Shown here piece after piece: positions 18,473 through 27,627 of a stretch of DNA of 64,000 nt. The translations under genes were made by a program, and so were the position numbers. Below the pieces are notes generated by a model. It saw only the letters and a list, made by a program, of their open reading frames with translations, was not told the origin of the DNA and did not search any database. The stretch is from assembly GCA_030427865.1 (NCBI GenBank), contig JAUICK010000011.1:52497-116496 (forward strand), written 5' to 3'. The stretch is from Bacteroidia bacterium. Lineage in GTDB: Bacteria; Bacteroidota; Bacteroidia; Flavobacteriales; Flavobacteriaceae. Position 1 is the stretch's first letter, and every line of letters starts with the position of its first letter.

Positions 18473-20008
18473 CTAATTCGAAATTTCTATACTTACAGGT
18501 AAAACTTTTTGCAGTTTATAAGAAGAATTACCTACAATAGATGCATTAATATCGAAAATTGTTATTACATCTCCTCTTTTTGCTCTTGATAGAGCTTTTT
18601 TTGCCTGAGCATTAAATACTGTACCATTAACTAAAACGGTTACCTGTCCTGGTACTTTTACTTTAAAGCTATTTACTTTTAGTTTTAAATCGAAAACAAA
18701 ATCTGGTAAGCCTGCACCAATTGGTGTTCTCCCTAAACTTCCTTTAGGCATTCTTACAATTCCAAACTGTCCACGAGCAGAACCCATTGCAGCAGGAATG
18801 TCTTTTACTCTAAATGTCTTTTTAGAATTTACTGTTTTACCACTACTTAATTTTGCACTTACGTTAATTATACTTGTGTTTCCTGAACCTGGACGTATAG
18901 AGTATTTACTACCACTACCTGTTAATCTACCACCAGAAGCTGAAACTTTTAAATTATTATCACTTACACCTGGTAAAGACACAGAAATAGGATTATCTAA
19001 ACCTCTGTAAACCACATTCATTTTATCTGCAGAAACGACAGCAGTACTTGGCTCTGGTATAACAGAATAAGAACTTTCGAAAGGTACTTCAACAACTTCT
19101 CCGTTTTGCGTAAAGGCAATTTTACCTTTAATATCATGAGACCCCACATTACCTGCTGGCATGTCTATAATTACTTGACCTGCTTGAATGTTCTTGTAGT
19201 TTTTTCCGTTTAAAGTTACGTTATCTGGTACCATTGTATTATCATAACGCCCTAAAACAATTTTACCAGTAACTTTTTCTCCAGCAAAATAAGCATTCTT
19301 ATCTAAAGCAACAATTCCTTCATAATTAGTTAACGATAAAGATTCTTCTAATTTACCTCCTAACAAATCTGTAACAATATCGCTTTCAGTATTCTTAATA
19401 TCTGCTTGCATTTGTGTTAAATTGGTTAATGAAGCCACCAATGGAAATCCTTTATAACGATAATCTAACCACTTTATGGTTTTACCATCTCTGTTTTTTT
19501 GATCTTCTGTATTAAATCTATCTTTTAGTATTGGTGCAAATTTAGAATCTGCCCCTAAAACAGCGGTAACATCTGTTCTGTATGTATTAATTTTATCTAA
19601 AAATTCTTGACCTTCTGGTGTGTATTTGTCTCCCTTAAAGAAATACTCATCTAAAAAAGCAGTTTTGTCCATTGCTTCGTAATCGGTCTTATCTTCAATA
19701 TCAGCAGTCATTTTAGATTTTAAATCTGCTAAATAAGCATAAAAATTTGCTGATGCTTTTTTTATTTTATCGGCTTGAATTTTTAGAGGTCCAAATTTAG
19801 CGGCTTGCTCGGAAGCTTTAGTTGCTAAGTTAGCATAAGCATCGTTGTTTTTCTGTGTTGTAGAAATATTATTCTCGCTTAATTTCTCATTCATAAAACC
19901 AAAAGCAGATAAAACTTCTTTACTCATGTTCATTGCTAACATTGCAATAAAAACAAGGTACATTAAGTTTATCATTTTCTGTCTTGCAGACATTTTTCCT
20001 GATGCCAT
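18473..20008 (-). CDS. gldM: Gliding motility/type IX secretion protein GldM
   Basis: A 511-aa inner-membrane protein. A short cytoplasmic stretch (MASGKMSARQKMINL) and one membrane helix (MYLVFIAMLAMNMS) precede a long periplasmic region of beta-rich domains. The N-terminal helical domain is about 40-220 and Ig-like domains cover about 225-510. GldM and GldL form the proton-driven rotary motor of the type IX system, and the GldM periplasmic shaft contacts the GldK/GldN ring. Length and membrane topology are normal for the family. Confidence 0.95.
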   Translation of the reverse strand: MASGKMSARQKMINLMYLVFIAMLAMNMSKEVLSAFGFMNEKLSENNISTTQKNNDAYANLATKASEQAAKFGPLKIQADKIKKASANFYAYLADLKSKMTADIEDKTDYEAMDKTAFLDEYFFKGDKYTPEGQEFLDKINTYRTDVTAVLGADSKFAPILKDRFNTEDQKNRDGKTIKWLDYRYKGFPLVASLTNLTQMQADIKNTESDIVTDLLGGKLEESLSLTNYEGIVALDKNAYFAGEKVTGKIVLGRYDNTMVPDNVTLNGKNYKNIQAGQVIIDMPAGNVGSHDIKGKIAFTQNGEVVEVPFESSYSVIPEPSTAVVSADKMNVVYRGLDNPISVSLPGVSDNNLKVSASGGRLTGSGSKYSIRPGSGNTSIINVSAKLSSGKTVNSKKTFRVKDIPAAMGSARGQFGIVRMPKGSLGRTPIGAGLPDFVFDLKLKVNSFKVKVPGQVTVLVNGTVFNAQAKKALSRAKRGDVITIFDINASIVGNSSYKLQKVLPVSIEISN

Positions 20009-20050
20009 TCTAATTAGTTTTTAAGTTAATATTCATTTATATGCAACTAA

Positions 20051-20683
20051 TTAGTTTTTAGACATTGCAGAAAGCATTCCGCCATAAACTCCATTTAAAG
20101 AAGATAAGTTTTGTGCTAAAGACTCCATTTGTTCTTTTAGTTTTTCTGTATTTTCTACTACAGCAGAATTTAATTCGGTTTGTTTTCCAGTATTTTCTAC
20201 CTGAACTTTATACAAATTATTCAACGTTTCCATTTGGGCTGCAGCCATAGAAACTTGTTCATTATATTTGTTTGTTGAAGAAATAGATTCTGATGCAGCT
20301 GATAAACCTTCTGCAGCTCCTTGAAAATTCTTCATACTATTTCCTAAGTTTTGCATTAAATCTGCATCTATGTTAGCTTCTTGTAACAAAGCATCTAATT
20401 TTTGAGATAATAATCCTTGAGTACTTTCAGACTCAACCTCTACACCATCTTCTCCTAACTCTGGATATACTTTAGACCAATCAAAATCATCTTCTGGAGT
20501 ATCAAAAGCAGAAATAGCAAATACAATTGCCTCAGTAACTAAACCAATAGTTAACATTAAACCTCCTGTTAATGGACCTATTGAAAAGTGCTGAATTTTG
20601 AATAATGCTCCAATAATAACAACTGCTGCTCCCATTCCGTAAACGAAATTCATTGTTTTTTTGTAAGATTTTGACTGTGCCAT
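20051..20683 (-). CDS. gldL: Gliding motility/type IX secretion protein GldL
   Basis: A 210-aa inner-membrane protein with two helices near the N-terminus (MNFVYGMGAAVVIIGALFKI and GLMLTIGLVTEAIVFAISAF) and a cytoplasmic helical tail. It is the stator-like motor subunit paired with GldM. The acidic residue inside helix 2 (TEAIVF, Glu near 49) corresponds to the conserved glutamate proposed to carry protons. The gene lies between gldK (26 nt) and gldM (42 nt). Confidence 0.95.
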   Translation of the reverse strand: MAQSKSYKKTMNFVYGMGAAVVIIGALFKIQHFSIGPLTGGLMLTIGLVTEAIVFAISAFDTPEDDFDWSKVYPELGEDGVEVESESTQGLLSQKLDALLQEANIDADLMQNLGNSMKNFQGAAEGLSAASESISSTNKYNEQVSMAAAQMETLNNLYKVQVENTGKQTELNSAVVENTEKLKEQMESLAQNLSSLNGVYGGMLSAMSKN

Positions 20684-20709
20684 AATATAATTTTCTAATT
20701 TATTTATTC

Positions 20710-22083
20710 TTATTTATTTGTTGTACCTATGTAATTTTGTACGGTTCTAAAACCAATGTAGCTTCTTGCTGTATCTGCATATTCGTAATCTCTTGAACCT
20801 ACTTCTAAAAAGTATGCTACATCTTTCCAAGAACCACCACGTATTATTTTTCTTTTATTTTTTCTATCTTCTACATTTGGATTCATTGTAGATGCCATAT
20901 GGTAAGAAGATAGGTTATAGGCTGTATTTGTCCATTCAGAAACGTTCCCTGCCATGTTGTATAGTCCGTAATCATTTGCATTAAAAGACTTGGCTTCCAT
21001 GGTATACAATGCTCCATCTACTGCATAGTTACCTCTAACTGGTTTAAAGTTTGCTAAAAAACAACCTCTGTCGCTTGTTGTTCCTCCTGTACCCCAAGGG
21101 TAGGTTGCGAATTCTAATCCGCCTCTTGCAGCATATTCCCACTCTGCTTCTGTTGGTAATCTAAAATCTGGTACAGAAGTTGCGTTTTTTCTACCTCTTA
21201 AATAGTCGTTTTTCTTTTTTGTTCTCCAATTACAAAAAGCATTTGCTTGCCCCCAAGTGACACCAACTACTGGATAGTCTCCATAAGATTGATGATAAAA
21301 ATAATCTTGGTGCATTGGGTCGTTGTATGAGTAATTAAAGTCTTTTACCCAAACTGTTGTGTCTGGATAAATGTTTAAAACTTCTGTTTTTACAAAATCT
21401 TTTCTATTCCCTCCTTTTCTTGCTGCATTGTCTCTGTCGAACCAAGAATATCTATATTTTAAGAATTTTACATTAAAAGTTCTCACTCCATCTACTGCTT
21501 CTTCTCTTGGTATAAATAAAGAATCCATTACCTCTACATAATCAACGTCAGGGAAATCTTCTTTTTTCCAGATTAATTCATTCTCCCAATTTAGAGGTTT
21601 TATAGAATCTATTCCATCTCCTAAACTCCAATAATTATCATACATATACTTTTGATATGCATTGGCATCTGTTGTATCTGCAACTGCAAAAGCATAATCA
21701 TGTATCCCTCCTGAAAGAGGAGTGCCATTAGGATTTGGAGTACCTGCCATTGCAGCAAACTCTTGTTGATATGCTAACCTTGTTCTTACAATAGAATCTC
21801 TTACCCAAAAAACAAATTCTTTGTACTCGTTATTGGTAATTTCTGTTTCATCCATATAATATGGTCTAACAGTAACTGTTTTTGTAGGTGCGTTCATGGT
21901 ACCAATAATGTCTTGATCTTGTTTTCCCATGGTAAAAGATCCTCCAGGAATTAAAGCCATGCCAAAAGGTTTTTCGGAAAACCATTTCTTTTTTGACTTT
22001 ACTCCTACCAATTCTCCTCTATCATTAGAGCCACAACTGTAAAAAACTGCTATTAAAAGTGCAAATATTGCTGCTTTCTTCAT
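20710..22083 (-). CDS. gldK: Gliding motility lipoprotein GldK
   Basis: A 457-aa outer-membrane lipoprotein of the type IX core (PorK homologue). The lipobox is AVFYSC (Cys17). The rest is an FGE-sulfatase/SUMF1-like domain: LIPGGSFTMGKQDQD near the start, VVGVTWGQANAFCNWR, RLPTEAEWEYAARGG, NMAGNVSEWTNTAY and RGGSWKD near the end. It is first in the gldKLMN operon. It forms the periplasmic ring with GldN under the outer membrane. Confidence 0.95.
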   Translation of the reverse strand: MKKAAIFALLIAVFYSCGSNDRGELVGVKSKKKWFSEKPFGMALIPGGSFTMGKQDQDIIGTMNAPTKTVTVRPYYMDETEITNNEYKEFVFWVRDSIVRTRLAYQQEFAAMAGTPNPNGTPLSGGIHDYAFAVADTTDANAYQKYMYDNYWSLGDGIDSIKPLNWENELIWKKEDFPDVDYVEVMDSLFIPREEAVDGVRTFNVKFLKYRYSWFDRDNAARKGGNRKDFVKTEVLNIYPDTTVWVKDFNYSYNDPMHQDYFYHQSYGDYPVVGVTWGQANAFCNWRTKKKNDYLRGRKNATSVPDFRLPTEAEWEYAARGGLEFATYPWGTGGTTSDRGCFLANFKPVRGNYAVDGALYTMEAKSFNANDYGLYNMAGNVSEWTNTAYNLSSYHMASTMNPNVEDRKNKRKIIRGGSWKDVAYFLEVGSRDYEYADTARSYIGFRTVQNYIGTTNK

Positions 22084-22189
22084 ATTCTAAAATGTCTTTA
22101 CTAAAAAGTCCGTAAACCTATTATTTTTTTTGCTAAAAAACAATCTTCAAATTGTATTTTAACGTATTGTTATCTTAATATTTTTATTA

Positions 22190-23350
22190 TCACACTAATT
22201 TCTTCATTGCCTTATACCATTTTTCGGGTATTTTTTGCTCTGTGGCTACAATGTAATCGTTATATGTACATGGTATTAACGCATGTCTTTTGTATTTATT
22301 ATCTGATAAAATATTTATCTCCATCCACCATCTTCCAGATTTATTACTCTTATAAAATTTTAAGGGCTCGTCTTCTTCTAATAAAACTGTAAATTTTTGA
22401 TAATTTTCTTTTCCAGAAAATGGATAATCTTTAACTCTAAAATTTACACCTTCAATAAAATACCAAATCATTTGGGCTATTAAACTTGCGGTTTGATGAT
22501 TGTTATCTAGTTTTGAATTGTATTCGTAAATTCCAAAAGAAGATACTTTATCACTTAAACCAGCATATCTTGAAATAGCACAAATTTCTTCACCATAAAA
22601 TCCATTTGGTGAAGCATTGTTATTGGCTGGTGCTTCACTTTGCCTAATAGCGCCTATATCAATAGAAACAATATCTGCATTTCTAAAAGCGGGTTCTATA
22701 TTTTCTAATTCTTTAGCTTTTCCTAATCTATATGCATCAAAAAACAAATTATCTAACAATTTTATTTCATCTTGAGCATTAAAATACGTTTGGTAACCAA
22801 CGTTACAGTAATTAAATAAATTATTAGGTTCTTGCATTATAATCTTACTCAAATAGGATTGAGAAGTTAACTCATCATCTAAATTTCCTAAATCAAAACG
22901 ACTGTCTACAGCAGTAATATTAACTGTTTGCTCTAAAGAATCGTAAGCTCTATAATTTACATATGTAATATCTTGACCTCCGCCAATAATAATGGGAATA
23001 ATATTTTTTTTAAGTAAATATGTTATAATTTCTGAAACTGCAAAATAAGTATCTGTTACAGAGTTTCCTTTTAAAATATTTCCTAAATCTGCTATTTCTG
23101 TATGCCAATCTCCAGGAAATAAGGCATATAATTTTCTTCTAATAAAATGTAAATTCTCTCCACATCCAAAATTATTTTCTGAGTTTCTATCTTCTTGAAC
23201 TCCGAAAATAGCTATTTGCACATTGTTTAGGTCTGGAAAACCTTCTTGTGTAGAATGAAACCTAATTCTTTTCCCTAAACATATTGGAGACTGCAACACT
23301 AAATGTGCTACAACCGAATCTTTTATAGGGGTTAAAAAATCTTGGTTCAT
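22190..23350 (-). CDS. Arginase/formimidoylglutamase-fold protein with altered metal ligands
   Basis: 386 aa when started at the ATG giving MNQDFLTPIKDS; a TTG eight codons earlier is possible. The fold is that of the ureohydrolase family (arginase, agmatinase, HutG). The positions that bind the two Mn ions are only partly kept: GGGQD replaces GGDHS-type (His to Gln), DSRFD replaces DAHxD (His to Arg) and SIDIGAI replaces SxDxDxxDP (second Asp to Gly). Catalysis by the usual mechanism is therefore doubtful. It lies 36 nt after topA and upstream of gldK. Similar genes are usually annotated formimidoylglutamase; I would not trust that activity. Confidence 0.75.
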   Translation of the reverse strand: MNQDFLTPIKDSVVAHLVLQSPICLGKRIRFHSTQEGFPDLNNVQIAIFGVQEDRNSENNFGCGENLHFIRRKLYALFPGDWHTEIADLGNILKGNSVTDTYFAVSEIITYLLKKNIIPIIIGGGQDITYVNYRAYDSLEQTVNITAVDSRFDLGNLDDELTSQSYLSKIIMQEPNNLFNYCNVGYQTYFNAQDEIKLLDNLFFDAYRLGKAKELENIEPAFRNADIVSIDIGAIRQSEAPANNNASPNGFYGEEICAISRYAGLSDKVSSFGIYEYNSKLDNNHQTASLIAQMIWYFIEGVNFRVKDYPFSGKENYQKFTVLLEEDEPLKFYKSNKSGRWWMEINILSDNKYKRHALIPCTYNDYIVATEQKIPEKWYKAMKKLV

Positions 23351-23386
23351 CAATTTTTTTCTAAACGATTGCAATATAAGAAATAC

Positions 23387-25885
23387 TTATTGCTTTTTAG
23401 TTGTTTTTTTTGGTGTTGTTTTTCTTTTTGCTGCTTTTTTCTTTGGTGTTTTTGCTTCAATCATCTTTACAGCTTCTTCTTTAGAAAGTTTTTCTATTTT
23501 GGTAGTTTTAGGTAATTCTACCTTTATTTTTCCTTTTAAAACATTAAATCTACCCCATCTTGCTTTTTCGACACGAATACCAACATCTTCCCAATTATGG
23601 ATAACTTTGTCGATTTCTTTTTGCTTTTTTTCTTCAATTAAAGTAACGATATCATCATCAGAAAGGTTATCAAAATCGTATTTTTTACTAACATTAATAA
23701 ACATTCCATTCCATTTAATGAAAGGACCAAAACGTCCAACTCCTTTTTGAACAGGCAAATCTTCATAATGATAAATAGGAGCATCTGCCTTTTGTTTTGC
23801 AGCAATTAGTTCTTGTGCTCTTTCTAAATCTACTTCCATCGGATTTTCGCCTTTCTCTAAAGAAACAAATAGTTTACCAAAACGAATGTAAGGTCCAAAA
23901 CGTCCATTAGAAACAATTACCTCTTCACCTTCGTAAATTCCTAAGGTTTTTGGCAATAAGAACAACTCTAAAGCTTCTTCTAATGTTATTGTTCCTAAAT
24001 TTTGATCTTTATTTAAGCTCGCAAATTGCTTTTCTTCATCTTCTGGAGCTCCAATTTGTGCAATAGGTCCAAATTTACCTAAACGTACCAAAACTGTTTT
24101 TCCACTTTGTGGATGTTTTCCTAAAATACGCTCACCACTTTCTCTATCAGCATTTTCCTTTACATCTTCTACATTATCATGAAACTTGGTATAAAAACCT
24201 TTTATCATTTCAATCCAATCTTCATCACCTTCAGAAATATCATCAAAAGAATTTTCTACTTTGGCTGTAAAGCCGAAATCTAAAATATTAGAAAAATTTG
24301 CTACTAAAAAGTCGTTTACAATGTTTCCGATATCTGTAGGAACTAACTTATTTTTATCTGAGCCTGTTTTCTCTGTTAAAGTTTGACTTTTTACATTTCC
24401 AGCAGATAAAATTAATTGCTCGTAATTTCTTTCTACGCCTTCATTTGTTCCTTTTTCTACATAACCTCTTCTTTGCACTGTAGAAATTGTTGGTGCATAC
24501 GTAGATGGCCTACCAATACCTAATTCTTCTAATTGTTTTACTAAAGATGCCTCTGTAAAACGATAAGGTGGACTCGTAAAACGTTGTGTAGCATTGATAA
24601 ATTCATACTCCAATTTATCGTTAACTTTTAGATTTGGCAGCATTCCTGCCTGCTCTTCTTCCTCATTATCAGTCCCTTCTAAATACACTTTTAAGAACCC
24701 ATCAAACTTTATCATTTCTCCATTTGCAGTAAAAATTTTATCGTTTTCAGAATTTTCAATCTTTACATTGGTTCTTTCTAATTGCGCATCACTCATTTGT
24801 GACGCTAAAGTTCTTTTCCAAATTAAGTCGTACAATCTATTTTGATCGTATTCTGTATCTATAGAATGCATTTTCATGTTTGTTGGTCTAATAGCTTCGT
24901 GCGCTTCTTGCGCTCCTTTTGCTTTCGATTTAAAAACACGTTGTTTGCTATATTCTTTTCCGTAAGAATTTATAATTTCTTCTTCTGCTTCGTTTCTTGC
25001 ATCTACAGATAAATTAACACTATCTGTTCTCATATAAGTTATTAAACCTGCCTCATACAAACGTTGTGCAACTTGCATTGTTTTGCCCACAGGATACCCT
25101 AATTTACGTGATGCTTCTTGTTGTAAAGTTGATGTTGTAAATGGTGCTGCTGGCGATTTTCTTGCTGGTTTTTTGGTTAAATCTGCAATAAAAAAATTAG
25201 CATTTGCACACGATTTTAAAAAGTCTGCTGCTGCTGTTTTAGAAGAGAAATTCTTTGGAATTGTAGCTTTAAACTTCTTCCCTTCGTTATTTAAAAATTC
25301 TGCAACTACTTTATAGTGTGTTTCTGCTTTAAATTCTTGAATGCTTCTCTCTCTTTCAACAATTAATCTTACAGCTACAGATTGCACTCTTCCTGCAGAT
25401 AACCCTCCTTTTACTTTACGCCATAAAACAGGTGAAAGCTCATACCCCACTAATCTATCTAAAACTCTACGTGCTTGTTGGGCATTTACCATATTATAAT
25501 CGATATCTCTTGGATTTTCGACTGCTTTTAAAATGGCTTTTTTGGTAATTTCATGAAAAACAATACGTTTTGTATTGGCATCTTTTAAATCTAACTGCTC
25601 TTTTAAATGCCAAGCAATTGCTTCTCCTTCTCTATCCTCATCGCTTGCTAACCAGACCGTTTCTGCTTTCTTTGCTAAGGTTTTTAATTTTTTAACGACG
25701 GGTTTTTTATCATCAGAAATAATGTATTTTGGACTAAAATCTCCATCTACATCTATTCCTAATTCTTTGGATGGTAAGTCTGCAATATGTCCATAACTCG
25801 ATTCTACTTGAAAATCTTTTCCAAGAAATTTTTCGATGGTTTTTGCTTTTGCAGGTGATTCAACTATTACTAAATTCTTTGCCAT
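23387..25885 (-). CDS. topA: DNA topoisomerase I
   Basis: An 832-aa type IA topoisomerase. The Toprim domain begins NLVIVESPAKAKTIEKFLG and carries the acidic triad in SDEDREGEAIAWHL. The catalytic tyrosine is in LITYMRTDS (about residue 286). Instead of zinc ribbons the C-terminus has repeated Toprim_C_Rpt-type units (RFGPYIRFGKLFVSL, GRFGPFIKWNGMFI and ARWGRFNVLKGKI) and a Lys-rich tail, as in other Bacteroidetes. It relaxes negative supercoils. Confidence 0.97.
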   Translation of the reverse strand: MAKNLVIVESPAKAKTIEKFLGKDFQVESSYGHIADLPSKELGIDVDGDFSPKYIISDDKKPVVKKLKTLAKKAETVWLASDEDREGEAIAWHLKEQLDLKDANTKRIVFHEITKKAILKAVENPRDIDYNMVNAQQARRVLDRLVGYELSPVLWRKVKGGLSAGRVQSVAVRLIVERERSIQEFKAETHYKVVAEFLNNEGKKFKATIPKNFSSKTAAADFLKSCANANFFIADLTKKPARKSPAAPFTTSTLQQEASRKLGYPVGKTMQVAQRLYEAGLITYMRTDSVNLSVDARNEAEEEIINSYGKEYSKQRVFKSKAKGAQEAHEAIRPTNMKMHSIDTEYDQNRLYDLIWKRTLASQMSDAQLERTNVKIENSENDKIFTANGEMIKFDGFLKVYLEGTDNEEEEQAGMLPNLKVNDKLEYEFINATQRFTSPPYRFTEASLVKQLEELGIGRPSTYAPTISTVQRRGYVEKGTNEGVERNYEQLILSAGNVKSQTLTEKTGSDKNKLVPTDIGNIVNDFLVANFSNILDFGFTAKVENSFDDISEGDEDWIEMIKGFYTKFHDNVEDVKENADRESGERILGKHPQSGKTVLVRLGKFGPIAQIGAPEDEEKQFASLNKDQNLGTITLEEALELFLLPKTLGIYEGEEVIVSNGRFGPYIRFGKLFVSLEKGENPMEVDLERAQELIAAKQKADAPIYHYEDLPVQKGVGRFGPFIKWNGMFINVSKKYDFDNLSDDDIVTLIEEKKQKEIDKVIHNWEDVGIRVEKARWGRFNVLKGKIKVELPKTTKIEKLSKEEAVKMIEAKTPKKKAAKRKTTPKKTTKKQ

Positions 25886-25936
25886 TTATCTTTCTTTTGT
25901 CGCTAAAACGCTTTAAAAACGCACTATTTTGGTTTG

Positions 25937-25944
25937 CAAAAGTA
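25937..25944 (-). promoter_or_regulatory. -7 element upstream of topA
   Basis: On the minus strand this reads TACTTTTG, matching TAnnTTTG, about 50 nt before the topA ATG. No convincing -33 box was found. Confidence 0.4.
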
Positions 25945-26025
25945 GTCAGTTTTTTGTGAAAAAAAATTTTTTCTTGAATTTTCAATAAATAATTAACAGA
26001 ATTACAACATTATATTTTCTGCCAA

Positions 26026-26060
26026 TTTGTCATAAAAATTCAAATTTGGTTGTATCTTTG
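26026..26060 (+). promoter_or_regulatory. Bacteroidetes-type promoter of miaB
   Basis: TTTG (26026-26029), 23-nt spacer, TATCTTTG (26053-26060). Both elements match the TTTG/TAnnTTTG consensus and lie 27 nt before the miaB ATG. Confidence 0.6.
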
Positions 26061-26086
26061 CACACCTTCAAATGCTAAATTGAAAG

Positions 26087-27544
26087 ATGGAACACGTAGA
26101 AAAAATCATAGACGAAAAAATACAAGGAAAAGCACTTGTAACTGAAAATAAAGAAGAAAATTCTAAGAAATTATTCATAGAAAGCTATGGCTGCCAAATG
26201 AATATGAATGATAGTGAAATTGTTGCTGCTATCTTAGACAAACAAGGCTATAATACCACTCAAATTTTAGAAGAAGCTGATTTGGTTTTGGTAAATACTT
26301 GTTCTATTAGAGAAAAAGCTGAAACAACAGTTCGCAAACGCTTACAGAAATACAATGCTGTAAAACAACAATCTAACAGAAACATGAAGGTTGGCGTTTT
26401 AGGTTGTATGGCAGAACGTTTAAAAGAGAAATTTTTAGAAGAAGAAAAAATTGTTGACTTAGTAGTTGGTCCTGATGCTTACAAAGATTTACCGAATTTA
26501 TTAGAAGAAGTAAATGAAGGTAGAGATGCTGTAAACGTTATTTTATCTAAAGAAGAAACGTATGGAGACATTGCTCCTGTTCGTTTAAATTCTAATGGAG
26601 TTTCTGCATTTGTATCGATTACGAGAGGTTGTGATAATATGTGTACATTTTGTGTAGTTCCTTTTACAAGAGGAAGAGAAAGAAGCAGAGATCCAAAAAG
26701 TATTTTAGCCGAAATTCAATCTATGGTTGATCAAAACTTTAAAGAAATAACACTTCTAGGTCAAAATGTAGATAGCTTTTTATGGTATGGAGGTGGCTTA
26801 AAAAAAGACTTTAAAAAAGCTTCAGAAATGGCACAAGCTACAGCAGTTGATTTTGCACAATTGTTAGATATGTGTGCAACTCAATTCCCAAAAACACGTT
26901 TTCGTTTTTCTACTTCTAATCCTCAAGATATGAGTTTAGACGTGATTCATACAATGGCAAAACACAAAAACATTTGTAAATACATTCACTTGCCTGTGCA
27001 AAGTGGAAGTAATGCAATGTTAAAAGCAATGAACAGACAACATACGCGTGAAGAATATATGGAGTTGGTGGATAATATCTACAAGATAATTCCGGAAATG
27101 GCATTATCACAAGATATGATTGTTGGTTTTTGTGGAGAAACTGAGCAAGATCACAAAGATACTTTAGATTTAATGGAATATGTAAAATACGATTTTGGTT
27201 TTATGTTTGCGTATTCTGAAAGACCTGGAACTTTAGCAGGTAAAAAAATGAATGATGATATCCCAAATGATGTAAAAAAACGTCGTTTAACAGAAGTCAT
27301 CGATTTACAACAAAAACACGCTTTATACAGAACACAACAACATTTAGGAAAAACGGAGGAAGTTTTGATTGAAGGGACTTCTAAAAAAGACCCAAATCAA
27401 TGGAAAGGAAGAAATACACAAAACACCGTAATTGTTTTTCCTAAAGAACATTATAAATTAGGTGATTTTGTAAATGTTAAGATAGAAGACTGTACTTCTG
27501 CTACTTTAATTGGTAAAGCAGTTGGGTATTCTGATAATAATTAA
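26087..27544 (+). CDS. miaB: tRNA-2-methylthio-N6-dimethylallyladenosine synthase MiaB
   Basis: A 485-aa radical-SAM methylthiotransferase that modifies A37 of tRNAs reading UNN codons. The N-terminal UPF0004 domain has GCQMNMNDSE, NTCSIREKAE and LGCMAER, whose three cysteines hold the auxiliary cluster. The radical SAM motif is RGCDNMCTFCVVPFTRGRE (CxxxCxxC at about 182-189). A TRAM domain closes the protein. An insertion near 240-260 (KDFKKASEMAQATAVD) is typical of the Bacteroidetes form. Confidence 0.96.
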   Translation: MEHVEKIIDEKIQGKALVTENKEENSKKLFIESYGCQMNMNDSEIVAAILDKQGYNTTQILEEADLVLVNTCSIREKAETTVRKRLQKYNAVKQQSNRNMKVGVLGCMAERLKEKFLEEEKIVDLVVGPDAYKDLPNLLEEVNEGRDAVNVILSKEETYGDIAPVRLNSNGVSAFVSITRGCDNMCTFCVVPFTRGRERSRDPKSILAEIQSMVDQNFKEITLLGQNVDSFLWYGGGLKKDFKKASEMAQATAVDFAQLLDMCATQFPKTRFRFSTSNPQDMSLDVIHTMAKHKNICKYIHLPVQSGSNAMLKAMNRQHTREEYMELVDNIYKIIPEMALSQDMIVGFCGETEQDHKDTLDLMEYVKYDFGFMFAYSERPGTLAGKKMNDDIPNDVKKRRLTEVIDLQQKHALYRTQQHLGKTEEVLIEGTSKKDPNQWKGRNTQNTVIVFPKEHYKLGDFVNVKIEDCTSATLIGKAVGYSDNN

Positions 27545-27546
27545 TT

Positions 27547-27619
27547 TTTAGAAAAGAGAAGCAAGAGATAAGAACAAAGAACGAATCTTTTCTCTTTATT
27601 CTTTTTTCTCTATTCTAAA
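27547..27619 (+). repeat. Long imperfect purine/pyrimidine hairpin
   Basis: A purine-rich arm beginning TTTAGAAAAGAGAA pairs with a pyrimidine-rich arm ending TTCTCTATTCTAAA (13 of 14 bases at the ends, inner part imperfect). It fills the gap between miaB and the sigma-54 activator gene. It may end miaB transcription or be a relic of a dispersed element. Confidence 0.5.
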
Positions 27620-27627
27620 GAAAAGAA

